Below are positions 43,078 to 51,962 of a DNA stretch of 64,000 nt, in pieces. The first letter of the stretch is position 1; the number at the start of each line of letters is the position of its first letter. Made by a program: the position numbers and the translations under genes. The DNA lies in contig DBNK01000007.1 of the NCBI GenBank assembly GCA_002298335.1, positions 1 through 64,000 on the forward strand. The letters run 5' to 3'. The stretch comes from Thalassolituus sp. UBA674 (lineage in GTDB: Bacteria; Pseudomonadota; Gammaproteobacteria; Pseudomonadales; Oceanobacteraceae). The notes beneath the pieces are model-generated. The model was given only the letters and a program-made list of their open reading frames with translations. It was not told where the DNA came from and did no database searches.

Positions 43078-44277
43078 TTACCAGGCAATCACCATATCAT
43101 CGCGCTGGATAGACAGAGTCTCTGCCGGGTAACTGAGGTCGGCAATGATGAACTGTGGCTGCACCTGACGCACCACAGCCTCGGCAGCCATATCCGTCAG
43201 TTCGGTACGCGGCTCCAGGTCCAGATTATAGAGAGTACCGGTACGGTACACCTTGAAGGTATCTCCCGGGCGGATACCGGCACTGGCCGTCGCTTCAATG
43301 TGCAAGCGGTTACCGCGGGCACGGACGATGCGCGCCATGAAAGGCTGGCAGCGCAGGGCTTCGTTCACATCGTCAGTGACCGTTTCCAACAGGTCTGACA
43401 CCTTACTGCCGTAAGCAGTCGCCCAGAAATCCGGTGTGGCAAAGCCGGTATGATCGCGCGGATCGGCATCCCACAACCCACTGGTACGGTAGGTATGCTG
43501 ATACAGCATGGCGCCGCTGAGACCATCATGAATAAACACATCCATGACAAAATCCCGTGGGTGATGAGAGCGGCTGAACACTGAACCCAGCAGAGAACGG
43601 CCTTCACGCTGACGCTCTTTGTGCACATCCAGATCACGGATCACTCCGGACACCACATACTGGGCACCCAGCTGAGTCGCCAGCGCGACGGACGTCGTCA
43701 GACGCTGCTGAGCAGTTTCCGCCGATGGTGCCCGGCGTGGATCGAGATAGAGGCTGATGTCCGTCGCATCAAGCACGTGCAGCTGGCCACTCTGATTAAG
43801 TGAACCGGCAAGCCAACGCGGCAGTGCCTGCTCGGCATTTTCCAGATGACCCAGTGTCGCCTGCTGCGGGCTGGCCAGACCAAAGCCGGTCACGGCAATG
43901 GCCTTACGGTAGTTCTTTTCCGGAACCGGACACATGGACTGCGGAGTAACCTCAGCACGCAGCGCCACCTGATACATGCCATCCACCACATCCTCACCCG
44001 TAATACGCACATCGTGCACCACGGCCGTGGTTGCAACCTGCACATCATCGCGTACCAGTTCACCATGTTGCATCAGCTGTGTGGCACTGACCCGGCTGTT
44101 GCCCTGCAGGCTGGCCTGATGAAGGGCGTCTTTTAAGGCGCGTTCACGGGCTTCAGAAGGTGCACCGTCAAGTGCAGCCTGACCTACGACCTCAACCATT
44201 TCGGCAGACGCCGGTGAAACACCTAAGGGTAAAACGACCGCCAGCAGACAGGCAGCCAGGGATTTGGCAGAGCGCAT
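43078..44277 (-). CDS. flgT: flagellar assembly protein FlgT
   Basis: FlgT forms the H-ring that surrounds the basal body of polar flagella in Vibrio and relatives. The 399-residue protein has a signal peptide (to about 25, ASA), an N-terminal domain with VVGQAALDGAPSEARERAL, a middle domain with KAIAVTGFGLASPQQATLG, and a C-terminal domain with RPGDTF-like motif (GIRPGDTFKVYRTG). The match to FlgT is clear though distant. It follows flgP by 15 bases. No other flagellar genes are in this window. Confidence 0.82.
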   Translation of the reverse strand: MRSAKSLAACLLAVVLPLGVSPASAEMVEVVGQAALDGAPSEARERALKDALHQASLQGNSRVSATQLMQHGELVRDDVQVATTAVVHDVRITGEDVVDGMYQVALRAEVTPQSMCPVPEKNYRKAIAVTGFGLASPQQATLGHLENAEQALPRWLAGSLNQSGQLHVLDATDISLYLDPRRAPSAETAQQRLTTSVALATQLGAQYVVSGVIRDLDVHKERQREGRSLLGSVFSRSHHPRDFVMDVFIHDGLSGAMLYQHTYRTSGLWDADPRDHTGFATPDFWATAYGSKVSDLLETVTDDVNEALRCQPFMARIVRARGNRLHIEATASAGIRPGDTFKVYRTGTLYNLDLEPRTELTDMAAEAVVRQVQPQFIIADLSYPAETLSIQRDDMVIAW

Positions 44278-44292
44278 ATTGTGGCCCTCCGG

Positions 44293-44883
44293 TTATTCAA
44301 TGAAGTAGAAGCCACTCTCCGGACTGCCGGATTCCGACTCCACCCGGTCACGCTGGGATGCGGCAAAATGCTGCACCGAGCGGGCACCGAGCGGCACCCG
44401 GCAATCGACGTTGAAGCGCTGGCTGTCACGGGTCTGCAGACAATTGCGGAAGCCCTGATCGATGGTCATCTCGAGGATGGTTTCGACACTGCCATCGGCC
44501 ATGAACTCGGTCGAGACCACACGGGCACCGTGAATGGAGGTTTCCACATAGGTACGGAAGCGGTCGTTCTGCACCACCATGTCACTGACACTGGTGCTGC
44601 CCTGAATCGAGGTTCCGTACACCCGCTCCGCCATGGCACGGTAAGCATCCAGTTTGGACGCACGTATCGCCATCAGACGTTTCTGTGTCGCGGACTGCTC
44701 CGATGACTCATTGGTAGCGCCATAACCAACCACTCTCAGCACCATGGGAGCCACCGGGTCAATTTCCTGCTCAACCGGCTGGAAAAATTCCTCAGGAGAC
44801 TCAACGCCAGCCTGTTCATCCATGACGGAAGCGCATCCTGTTAACAGCAGAACGGCTCCGGCTGTCAGTACTTTGTGTTTCAT
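44293..44883 (-). CDS. flgP: outer-membrane lipoprotein FlgP (LPP20 family)
   Basis: FlgP is a lipoprotein of the flagellar H-ring / basal disk. The 196-residue product has a lipobox LTGC (Cys17) and the LPP20 domain with MVLRVVGYGA, QKRLMAIRASKLDAYRAMAERVYG and GSVETILEM. In Vibrio flgO, flgP and flgT are neighbours; here flgP and flgT are in one operon without flgO. I infer a polar flagellum. Confidence 0.8.
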   Translation of the reverse strand: MKHKVLTAGAVLLLTGCASVMDEQAGVESPEEFFQPVEQEIDPVAPMVLRVVGYGATNESSEQSATQKRLMAIRASKLDAYRAMAERVYGTSIQGSTSVSDMVVQNDRFRTYVETSIHGARVVSTEFMADGSVETILEMTIDQGFRNCLQTRDSQRFNVDCRVPLGARSVQHFAASQRDRVESESGSPESGFYFIE

Positions 44884-44952
44884 ACATTTCTCCGCAGAGA
44901 TGGGTCTGTTTGTCAGGCTATCGGCTGCGGAAGAAAAATATTGAGTGCAAAT

Positions 44953-45855
44953 TTACATCGGACGGCGCACCAGCAACTGCCCGACCCAGAGATCAAAACG
45001 CCGGTGCCACTGATACAGACTGAGTCCCGCCAGCAGCAGGAAGACACCACTCAGGGTGGTCGACTGCAGCGTCTCATCGTGCAGCAGAAAGCCCCACATC
45101 AGCGCCAGCACCGGTGCCATCAGGGTAATCAGCATCACCCGGGCCGTCGGTAGGTTACGCAGAATGTAAAAGTACAGCAGGAACGCCAGCAGCGAACCGA
45201 ACAGGATCAGGTAACCCAACCCGGCCACCGCCGCCAGAGGCCACACTTCAGGCCAATGAAAGCCGAACAGGGGCACCGTCAGCAGGTAAAAAAACGAAGA
45301 TACCCAAAGGGTGCCACTGGTCTGTACCACAGGATGAACATCGGCATTGATGCGCTTGACCCAGACACCGCTGAAGGCAAACAGCAGCGTGGACAGGAAG
45401 CTGCCGAGAATGCCTTTCCAGGCCATGGCATCAAACGAAATGCGACCGGATACCACCAGCGTCAGGCCCGACAGCGCGATGACCAGCGCCAGAATCCGCA
45501 CCGGGGTCAGCTCTTTCTCACGCAGCCAGAAATAGGCAATGGCGCCCGATAACATAGGCGTCAGACCGTATATCACAGAGATCAGACCCGACGGAATGTA
45601 GGCCGCTCCCCAGTACACGCAGAGCATGGCCCCGTACACGCCGACGCTGCCAGCCAGGTAGCTTTTCAGGGCGGCGGCAGAAAAGGCCAGACGCTGTCCC
45701 AGCAGATAGACCATCGGCAGTGACAGCACCGCACTGCCCCACATGCGCAGACTCGCCGAGGTGTAAAAATCCAGCCCCTCAAGGGTGAACTGAATCCCCA
45801 ATGGGGTCGAAGACCAGATAAAAATAACGGCCAGATACGCGCTGAGCAGCTTCAT
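44953..45855 (-). CDS. EamA-family (DMT) inner-membrane transporter
   Basis: The protein has 300 residues with ten predicted transmembrane helices arranged as two EamA repeats (about 5-135 and 150-285). Members export amino acids, nucleotides or metabolites; the substrate cannot be told. The start at 45855 is preceded by TGAGGAAA. A hairpin with a T run (45890-45920 region) lies just upstream and seems not to belong to it. Confidence 0.8.
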   Translation of the reverse strand: MKLLSAYLAVIFIWSSTPLGIQFTLEGLDFYTSASLRMWGSAVLSLPMVYLLGQRLAFSAAALKSYLAGSVGVYGAMLCVYWGAAYIPSGLISVIYGLTPMLSGAIAYFWLREKELTPVRILALVIALSGLTLVVSGRISFDAMAWKGILGSFLSTLLFAFSGVWVKRINADVHPVVQTSGTLWVSSFFYLLTVPLFGFHWPEVWPLAAVAGLGYLILFGSLLAFLLYFYILRNLPTARVMLITLMAPVLALMWGFLLHDETLQSTTLSGVFLLLAGLSLYQWHRRFDLWVGQLLVRRPM

Positions 45856-46175
45856 ATTTCCTCACAATAACCAGCGTCCGCAGGCGGCCAACAAAAAAGG
45901 CCGCTGAATGCGGCCTTTTTAAGAAATCTGTTAATTCATCCGTTTCAGATTTCCGGCCACCCTGCGTTCTGTGCCCAAACCGCACGCATAACAAAGCGCT
46001 CCGCAGCGACTGCAGAGGATTTATTCAGACGGTTGTTACAGAAATGCGACATGGAGTATCTGCCGGAAAATGAGCATCCACGATAAATTCGGCGAAGTTC
46101 AAAAGCAAGGCAGAATTTTCAGTATTAGCGTCTAGACTGAAAAAATCGCTTCCAGAACATCCATCCGGAGTCCAC
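45856..46175 (-). other. 320-base divergent intergenic region; possible small RNA
   Basis: It separates the EamA gene from the divergent TraF-like gene. It contains the orphan terminator at 45892-45920; no coding gene reads into it from the right on the minus strand. A transcript of roughly 200 bases starting near 46130 and ending at this terminator would be a small RNA, or alternatively the hairpin is an attenuator in the EamA leader. No RNA family is recognised. Confidence 0.35.
45892..45920 (-). terminator. orphan rho-independent terminator
   Basis: AAAAAGGCCGC / GCGGCCTTTTT with a short TGAAT loop is followed by TTTTTTG on the minus strand. It has T runs on both strands, but no annotated gene ends next to it. 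Confidence 0.75.
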
Positions 46176-47792
46176 ATGATCAGACGTTCCCTTATTTCAC
46201 TGGCGGTTGCTGCCGTATCCCTGCCCGCTTCAGCGGTTCCTTTCATGCCCATGGATGCCCGCGGGCTGGCGATGGGTAACACAGGTGTCGCCAGTGCAAA
46301 CCGGGCCCATTCTGCGCATTACAACCCATCCCTGCTGGCACAGGCAGACGCCGAAGACACCTTCTCACTGCTGCTGCCACAGATAGGTTTCAACCTCGCT
46401 GATGAAGAAGAACTGGTCGATCAGGCCAACAGCATCAACGACAACATCGTGCCGCGCTTCGAAGATCTGTTCGATGACAGCAGCAGCTCTAACTTCACCT
46501 CGGCGGTGGAAGATCTGCAGGCTTCCGCAGAACAGCTGGCGAACACCATCGAAAGTCTGGACGGCTTCAACCCGTCGACTCAGGCCGAAGCCGAAGCCAA
46601 AGCCCAGGAACTGCGCGATGACGCCCAGAACCTGAGCGACAGCCTGGATGTGGTGGATTCTCAGGTTGACGAGGTAAACACCGTCAGCCGTGACCTGACC
46701 GATGCCCTTGATGCCATCTCCGGTGATCCGCTGCGTGCCCGTCTGGGTATTGGCGGTGCCCTCGCCTTTACTGGTCACAGTCAGATTGCCGGCGCCATCA
46801 GCTTCAACAGCAGCATCAACCTGTCAGGGCGCAGCTTCTTTACCGAAAACGACCAGAACCTGATTAACGCCTACGGCCAGGCCGCGTCCGGCTATATCGA
46901 TGCGGTTCAGGGTGTGCCGGATGGCGTACTGACGCTGGCCGATGACGTTGAGGCCGGTACCGCCACCGAAGCTCAGGCAACCCAGCTGCAGACGACCGTC
47001 GACAACGTTGCCAACTATACGTCTGACCCGATTGAAGCCGCTGGTGGCACCTTCAGTATTCTCGATGGCGGTCAGCTGTCTGCTGCCGCGGAAGATCCGG
47101 AGCTGGATTCTTATGTTCAGGTCGTCGGTATCGCCGTGTCCGAACTGGGAGTCAGTCTCGCCCACGAATTCAATATCGACGGCCGCCGCTTTGCCGTGGG
47201 TGTGACTCCGAAAATGCAGTCGATTGAAACCTTCCACTTCGTCAGTGAGATGGACTCAGAAGAAGACATCGATGAAGACGATTTTGAAGACAGCCGTTCC
47301 AGCTACACTCACTTCAACCTGGATATCGGCGCCTCCTTCTACGTTGATGATCAGCGTAAATGGCTGGTCGGTGTGATGGCCAAAGACATTATCGGTCAGA
47401 GCTTTGACCTCGCCGACGCGCCGATTCAGGGCAGCCGCACCAACGCCGTTCTGGAAGGTGGCTCGCTGTCCCTGTCACCGAAAATCCGTGCTGGTGTGGC
47501 CTACAAAGCGCGCCGTTTCGATGTTTCAGCCGACCTTGACCTGACCGAGAACGATCCTGTGGCGTTTGAGAAACCCACCCAGTATGCCTCAGTGGGTGCG
47601 GAATGGCGTCCGGTGCGTTTCTTCCAGCTGCGTGGCGGTCTGCGCACTAACCTCGCTGGTGACAACAATGTGGTGTCCCTCGGCGCCGGTCTGTCCCCAT
47701 GGGGTGTGCACATGGACCTCGCTATCATGAGCGACATTTCCAAACCGGAAAAAGAACTGGGCGCCGCACTGGAAACCGGCTTCTACTTCTGA
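46176..47792 (+). CDS. TraF-like (TraF_2, conjugal-transfer-named) outer-membrane barrel
   Basis: The 538-residue product has a signal peptide (to about 20, ASA) and opens with DARGLAMGNTGVASAN..AHYNP, the hallmark of FadL/TraF-type barrels annotated as conjugal transfer TraF. Residues about 80-180 form a polar, helical insertion with heptad-like Leu spacing. The C-terminus (ETGFYF) has the terminal aromatic residue of outer-membrane barrels. Despite the family name there is no conjugation gene near; a transport role is more likely. It stands alone and ends at a terminator. Confidence 0.75.
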   Translation: MIRRSLISLAVAAVSLPASAVPFMPMDARGLAMGNTGVASANRAHSAHYNPSLLAQADAEDTFSLLLPQIGFNLADEEELVDQANSINDNIVPRFEDLFDDSSSSNFTSAVEDLQASAEQLANTIESLDGFNPSTQAEAEAKAQELRDDAQNLSDSLDVVDSQVDEVNTVSRDLTDALDAISGDPLRARLGIGGALAFTGHSQIAGAISFNSSINLSGRSFFTENDQNLINAYGQAASGYIDAVQGVPDGVLTLADDVEAGTATEAQATQLQTTVDNVANYTSDPIEAAGGTFSILDGGQLSAAAEDPELDSYVQVVGIAVSELGVSLAHEFNIDGRRFAVGVTPKMQSIETFHFVSEMDSEEDIDEDDFEDSRSSYTHFNLDIGASFYVDDQRKWLVGVMAKDIIGQSFDLADAPIQGSRTNAVLEGGSLSLSPKIRAGVAYKARRFDVSADLDLTENDPVAFEKPTQYASVGAEWRPVRFFQLRGGLRTNLAGDNNVVSLGAGLSPWGVHMDLAIMSDISKPEKELGAALETGFYF

Positions 47793-47817
47793 CCCCGGAC
47801 GCAACGCGCTACACTGA

Positions 47818-47851
47818 ACCACGCCTGTCCTGACGACAGGCGTGGTTTTTT
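47818..47851 (+). terminator. rho-independent terminator after the TraF-like gene
   Basis: CCACGCCTGTC / GACAGGCGTGG with a short CTGAC-type loop precedes seven T residues. The cca start lies 21 bases after it. Confidence 0.88.
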
Positions 47852-47871
47852 TATACCCGGAGATTCACCTG

Positions 47872-49104
47872 GTGAAGATATATCTGGTCGGCGGCGCCGT
47901 CAGAGACCAATTTCTGCAACGACCGGTCAAAGACAATGACTGGGTGGTCACAGGAGCGACCGCGCAGGACATGCTGGACCGTGGCTACCGTCAGGTCGGC
48001 TCAGACTTTCCGGTTTTCCTGCATCCGGACAGCAAGGAAGAGTACGCCCTTGCCCGCACCGAACGGAAAAGTGGCAAAGGCTATCAGGGCTTTATCTGTG
48101 ACTTCTCACCGGACATTACCCTCGAAGAAGACCTGCAGCGCCGCGACCTGACCATCAATGCCATGGCACAGGCACAGGACGGCACTTTAGTTGACCCATA
48201 CGGCGGTCAGCGTGATATCAGAGAGCGCCTGCTGCGCCATGTGTCATCCGCATTTGCCGAAGACCCGCTACGGGTACTCAGGGTTGCGCGTTTTGCCGCC
48301 CGCTTTGCTGATCTTGGTTTCACCGTCGCGCCGGAAACCATGAGCCTGATGCAACAGATGGTAGCCGCCGGGGAGCTTGAACACCTGGTGCCGGAGAGAG
48401 TCTGGACCGAAACCAGCCGCGCTTTAGGTGAGGCCCGCCCTGATGTGTATATTCAGGTGCTGCGTGATTCCGGCGCACTGGCGGTCTGGTTTGAAGAAAT
48501 TGCCGCCCTGTTCGGCGTGCCGCAGAACCTGCAATGGCACCCGGAAGAAGACACCGGCGTACATACCCTGATGGTTCTGACCCAGGCTGCAAGGCTGTCC
48601 GATGACATTAACGTACGCTGGGCCGCCCTGCTGCATGATCTCGGCAAGGCAGCGACGCCAGAAAACCTCTGGCCGGAACATCCCGGTCACGAAGAAGCCG
48701 GAATGGCCAGGGTCAGGGCACTCTGCACCCGCCTGAAGGCCCCGAACGATGCCCGTCAGCTGGCGCTGCACGCGTGCGAATTCCATGGCCGGGTACACCG
48801 TATCCGGTCTTCATCCGGAGCGGCGATTCTCACTCTGTTTGACCGTCTGGATCTCTGGCGCCGTCCGGAATCTCTGGAACCGCTGCTGCTGGTGTGTACG
48901 GCGGATGCCCGGGGACGCCCGGGGCATGAAGACGAGCCCTACCCGCAGGCGGCCTTCTGCCGTGAGGCCTTACAGGTCGCTCTGGAAGTCACGGCAAAAC
49001 AGATGATGGCTCAGGGGCACAAGGGCGCGGAGATACGTACGGCACTGGCCAATGCCAGGGCCGCACGTCTGGATGAATGGCTGGCGGAGAAAAATCCGTC
49101 CTGA
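47872..49104 (+). CDS. cca: CCA-adding enzyme (multifunctional, with HD domain)
   Basis: Cca adds or repairs the 3' CCA of tRNAs; the HD domain gives 2',3'-cyclic phosphodiesterase and phosphatase activities. The 410-residue length fits. GGAVRDQFL (6-14) and the aspartates in DNDWVV belong to the nucleotidyltransferase head; RRDLTINAMA and RVLRVARFAARF follow; the HD motif is in AALLHDLGKA (about 252-261). I chose the GTG at 47872 because a GGAG site lies 10 bases upstream and the family starts with KIYLVGGAV. It converges with folK. Confidence 0.94.
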   Translation: MKIYLVGGAVRDQFLQRPVKDNDWVVTGATAQDMLDRGYRQVGSDFPVFLHPDSKEEYALARTERKSGKGYQGFICDFSPDITLEEDLQRRDLTINAMAQAQDGTLVDPYGGQRDIRERLLRHVSSAFAEDPLRVLRVARFAARFADLGFTVAPETMSLMQQMVAAGELEHLVPERVWTETSRALGEARPDVYIQVLRDSGALAVWFEEIAALFGVPQNLQWHPEEDTGVHTLMVLTQAARLSDDINVRWAALLHDLGKAATPENLWPEHPGHEEAGMARVRALCTRLKAPNDARQLALHACEFHGRVHRIRSSSGAAILTLFDRLDLWRRPESLEPLLLVCTADARGRPGHEDEPYPQAAFCREALQVALEVTAKQMMAQGHKGAEIRTALANARAARLDEWLAEKNPS

Positions 49105-49611
49105 TCAGCCACTGACGTTCAGCAAAGGCTGCCAGACCAGGTCGCAAGGCTCCAGTATCTGCCCCTGAATACGGGGCAGATAGGCACGGAATGGCTGACC
49201 CGTCTGCGGGCAGACACCATCCGGAATCAGATCCAGCAGCGGCCGCAGCACAAAGGCAAACTGATGCACATCCGGGCGTGGCAACTCAATGCCCTGATGC
49301 GCACCGGTGAGATCACCGAATAACAGAATATCGATATCCAGTGCCCGGGATGAGAATTTCGCGGCATCCGCCTCACGCCCGAACTCAGTTTCAATCTGCT
49401 TCAGGCACAGATTCAGTTCCGCCAGGGTCAGGCTGGTTTCCACTTCCGCCACCAGATTAATGAATTCCGGTCCGTCAAAACCCATCGCCGGAGAGCGGTA
49501 CCCAGGCGACAACCGCAGAATGGTCAGTGCCTGTGCCAGACGTGTAAGCCCTGCAGGAATGTTCCTCAGGGGCTCAATGTTGGCACCGATACCGAGAAAA
49601 ACGCGGGTCAT
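49105..49611 (-). CDS. folK: 2-amino-4-hydroxy-6-hydroxymethyldihydropteridine pyrophosphokinase
   Basis: FolK transfers pyrophosphate from ATP to hydroxymethyl-dihydropterin in folate synthesis. The 168 residues have FLGIGANIEP near the N-terminus, FINLVAEVET, and the FSSRALDIDILLFGD signature with the two metal-binding aspartates. The start overlaps the folB stop by one base (TGATG). It is the last gene of tsaD-folB-folK. Confidence 0.94.
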   Translation of the reverse strand: MTRVFLGIGANIEPLRNIPAGLTRLAQALTILRLSPGYRSPAMGFDGPEFINLVAEVETSLTLAELNLCLKQIETEFGREADAAKFSSRALDIDILLFGDLTGAHQGIELPRPDVHQFAFVLRPLLDLIPDGVCPQTGQPFRAYLPRIQGQILEPCDLVWQPLLNVSG

Positions 49612-49967
49612 CAGAACTCGTCCCCACGTTCAATGCGCAGCCCCACAGCTCTGGCCTGAGGCACAACAGCAGGTTTCTCCACCTGAATACTGAGCCACGG
49701 CATGCCAAACTCCTGCATCAGGCTGTCGGCCAGCCGGTCGAGCAGAGATTCCAGCAGCTGGAAGTGCTGTTCACGCACAAAACGTTCAACAAACTCCGCC
49801 ACGGCCTGATAGTTAAGGGCATGCATCAGGTCATCGGTCTGGGCTGCAACGCGGATGTTCCACGCCATTTCCAGATCAAATACCAATGGCTGACGGACCT
49901 GTTTTTCCCAGTCGTAGACACCGATGACGGCGTCGACTTCAAGCCCTTTGATAAATACCTTATCCAT
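49611..49967 (-). CDS. folB: dihydroneopterin aldolase
   Basis: FolB converts dihydroneopterin to 6-hydroxymethyl-dihydropterin, the substrate of FolK encoded next. The 118-residue length is normal. FIKGLEVDAVIGVYDWEK (N-terminal, catalytic Tyr and Glu), LLESLLDRLADSLM, and the VEKPAVVPQARAVG stretch with the conserved Lys are present. The ATG at 49967 overlaps the tsaD stop by 8 bases. Confidence 0.93.
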   Translation of the reverse strand: MDKVFIKGLEVDAVIGVYDWEKQVRQPLVFDLEMAWNIRVAAQTDDLMHALNYQAVAEFVERFVREQHFQLLESLLDRLADSLMQEFGMPWLSIQVEKPAVVPQARAVGLRIERGDEF

Positions 49968-51012
49968 TCTCACTTACCGCCGTTGCTGTGACCGCCGTGA
50001 GTTGCGTCAGAGGCCAGCGCGGTACGCAGGCCACCGCCAGCCCCACCTGCTCGCCGGCGCGCAGCCGCTGGGCACCGGCATAAGCAATCATGGCACCGTT
50101 ATCAGTACACAGCTCCGGGCGCGGGTAAAAGACCTTACCGCCCTGTTTTTCGGCCATGGCCTTCAGGCGCTCGCGCAGGGAACGGTTAGCCCCGACGCCG
50201 CCAGCAATGATCAGACGGTTCACACCGGTCTGCTCCATGGCACGGCGGCATTTGATCAGCAGGGTATCCACCACCGCTGCCTGAAAACCGGCCGCGATGT
50301 CGGCTTTATCCTGCTCCGCCAGTTCACCATCCACGGCACAATCCAGAATGGTGGTGCGGGTAAAGGTTTTCAGGCCACTGAAGCTGAAATCCAGACCTGG
50401 CCGGTCAGTCATCGGCCTTGGGAATTTAAAGCGTTCAGCATCACCCTGCTCTGCGATGCGGCTGAGGTGTGGGCCGCCCGGGTATGGCAGCCCCATCATC
50501 TTGGCGGCTTTATCAAAGGCTTCACCGGCCGCGTCATCGAGGGATTCACCGAGCAGGCTGTATTGGCCAATGCCATCCACCTGCACCAGCTGGGTATGAC
50601 CACCGGAAACCAGCAGGGCAATAAAGGGAAAATCCGGCGACTCGTCTTCCAGCATCGGCGCCAGCAGATGGCCTTCCATATGATGCACACCCAGCGCCGG
50701 AATCCCCAGCGACCAGGCCAGCGAGCGGCCCAGACAGGCACCGGTCAGCAAAGCGCCCACCAGCCCCGGACCGGATGTGTAAGCAATGCCATCGAGCTGT
50801 TTCAGAGTGACACCGGTCTCACCCAGTACCTGCCTGATCAGCGGCAGCCCCTTACGCACATGATCGCGCGAGGCCAGCTCAGGCACGACACCACCGTATT
50901 CCGCATGCACCGCAATCTGGGAATACACCTCGTGCGCCAGCAGGCCGCGCTCTGTATCGTACAGAGCAATTCCGGTCTCATCGCAGGAAGTTTCCAGTCC
51001 CAGAACCAGCAT
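49960..51012 (-). CDS. tsaD: tRNA threonylcarbamoyladenosine synthase subunit TsaD
   Basis: TsaD transfers threonylcarbamoyl to A37 of tRNAs that read ANN codons, including the tRNA-Ile2 at the end of this cluster. The 350-residue product shows LGLETSCDETG, the metal site HHMEGH (about 110-115), LLVSGGHTQLV and GGVGANRSLRERL. It is divergent from rpsU (214 bases), as in E. coli and Pseudomonas. plsY, often between tsaD and folB in Pseudomonas, is missing here. Confidence 0.95.
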   Translation of the reverse strand: MLVLGLETSCDETGIALYDTERGLLAHEVYSQIAVHAEYGGVVPELASRDHVRKGLPLIRQVLGETGVTLKQLDGIAYTSGPGLVGALLTGACLGRSLAWSLGIPALGVHHMEGHLLAPMLEDESPDFPFIALLVSGGHTQLVQVDGIGQYSLLGESLDDAAGEAFDKAAKMMGLPYPGGPHLSRIAEQGDAERFKFPRPMTDRPGLDFSFSGLKTFTRTTILDCAVDGELAEQDKADIAAGFQAAVVDTLLIKCRRAMEQTGVNRLIIAGGVGANRSLRERLKAMAEKQGGKVFYPRPELCTDNGAMIAYAGAQRLRAGEQVGLAVACVPRWPLTQLTAVTATAVSENG

Positions 51013-51113
51013 AGGGGGGTGTCCTCATTCGTGTGCAGGGTTGATCAGACTGCGGATGATACTGGCCCCAGACCACCCATACCAGCCGTTGTGCAATTTA
51101 TCGTCGAAAGCAC

Positions 51114-51141
51114 TTTGCATTATCAGATCAAAGGCTATAAA
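51114..51141 (+). promoter_or_regulatory. probable rpsU operon promoter
   Basis: TTTGCA (51114-51119) and TATAAA (51136-51141) are 16 bases apart, with a GC-rich stretch just after (ATGCCCGCCC). This fits a growth-rate-controlled promoter for the ribosomal protein S21 operon. Confidence 0.5.
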
Positions 51142-51226
51142 ATGCCCGCCCTCTTGCCGGAGCTGTGCCTGAACGCACGTCTGCCGGAATGAATTTATTA
51201 CTAACACTTAGCACTTAGGTGATTGG

Positions 51227-51442
51227 ATGCCAGCTGTAAAAGTTAAAGAGAACGAGCCCTTTGATATCGCTCTGCGCCGTTTCAAGCGTTCCTGCGAAAA
51301 AGCCGGTGTACTGTCTGAAGTACGTCGTCGCGAACACTATGAAAAGCCAACCTGGGTTCGTAAGCGCAAAGCCGCTGCTGCTGTTAAGCGTCATCTGAAG
51401 AAAGTTCAGCGCGAACAGCGCAAGATGACCCGTCTGTACTGA
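51227..51442 (+). CDS. rpsU: 30S ribosomal protein S21
   Basis: S21 helps the 30S subunit pair with mRNA during initiation. The 71-residue, very basic protein has PFDIALRRFKRSCEKAGVL and REHYEKPTWVRKRKAAAA. It heads the macromolecular synthesis operon rpsU-yqeY-dnaG-rpoD, with yqeY inserted compared with E. coli, as in Pseudomonas. Confidence 0.97.
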   Translation: MPAVKVKENEPFDIALRRFKRSCEKAGVLSEVRRREHYEKPTWVRKRKAAAAVKRHLKKVQREQRKMTRLY

Positions 51443-51474
51443 TCTGATTTCTGTACACAGACACTGAGTTGACC

Positions 51475-51918
51475 ATGAGTCTGACCGCTACGATCAAAGA
51501 GGCTGTAAAAGCCGCAATGCGCGCTAAAGAAAAAGAGCGTCTTGCGACCCTGCGCCTGATCACGGCCGAATTCAAGCGCGTTGAAGTCGATGAGCGTATC
51601 GAGATCGACGATGAACGTGCACTGGCGATACTCGATAAGATGTGCAAACAGCGCCGTGACTCCATCTCTCAATATGAGAGTGCGGGTCGTGACGATCTGG
51701 CGACTGCTGAGCAGGCTGAGATTGATGTCATCAGTGAGTTCCTGCCTGCAGCCCTGAGTGATGAAGAACTCAGCGCTATGGTCAGTGCCGCCATCGCCGA
51801 CAGCGGTGCCAGCGGAATGCAGGACATGGGCAAAGTCATGGCGATCATCAAGCCACAGGCCCAGGGTCGTGCAGACATGGCACAGGTCAGCAAGCTGGTG
51901 AAAGCTCAGCTGGGCTGA
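51475..51918 (+). CDS. yqeY: GatB/YqeY-domain protein
   Basis: YqeY resembles the tail of the GatB amidotransferase subunit, a tRNA-binding helical domain, but its own role is unknown. The 147-residue product has KAAMRAKEKERLATLRLI, the acidic EQAEIDVISEFLP and a C-terminal MGKVMAIIKPQAQGRADMAQVS. The start at 51475 is chosen over a TTG two codons upstream. A terminator-like hairpin (51963-51990) separates it from dnaG. Confidence 0.92.
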   Translation: MSLTATIKEAVKAAMRAKEKERLATLRLITAEFKRVEVDERIEIDDERALAILDKMCKQRRDSISQYESAGRDDLATAEQAEIDVISEFLPAALSDEELSAMVSAAIADSGASGMQDMGKVMAIIKPQAQGRADMAQVSKLVKAQLG

Positions 51919-51962
51919 CATTGCACAACCGCTCCCGCTCAGGCGGGAACAGGTTACTTAGA

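Noticed and set aside
46176..47792. conjugation gene (TraF)
   Set aside because: The family name is historical. No other transfer genes are nearby and the protein looks like an outer-membrane barrel.
49924..51192. 422-codon frame on the plus strand opposite tsaD
   Set aside because: Shadow of tsaD, whose motifs are all present on the minus strand.
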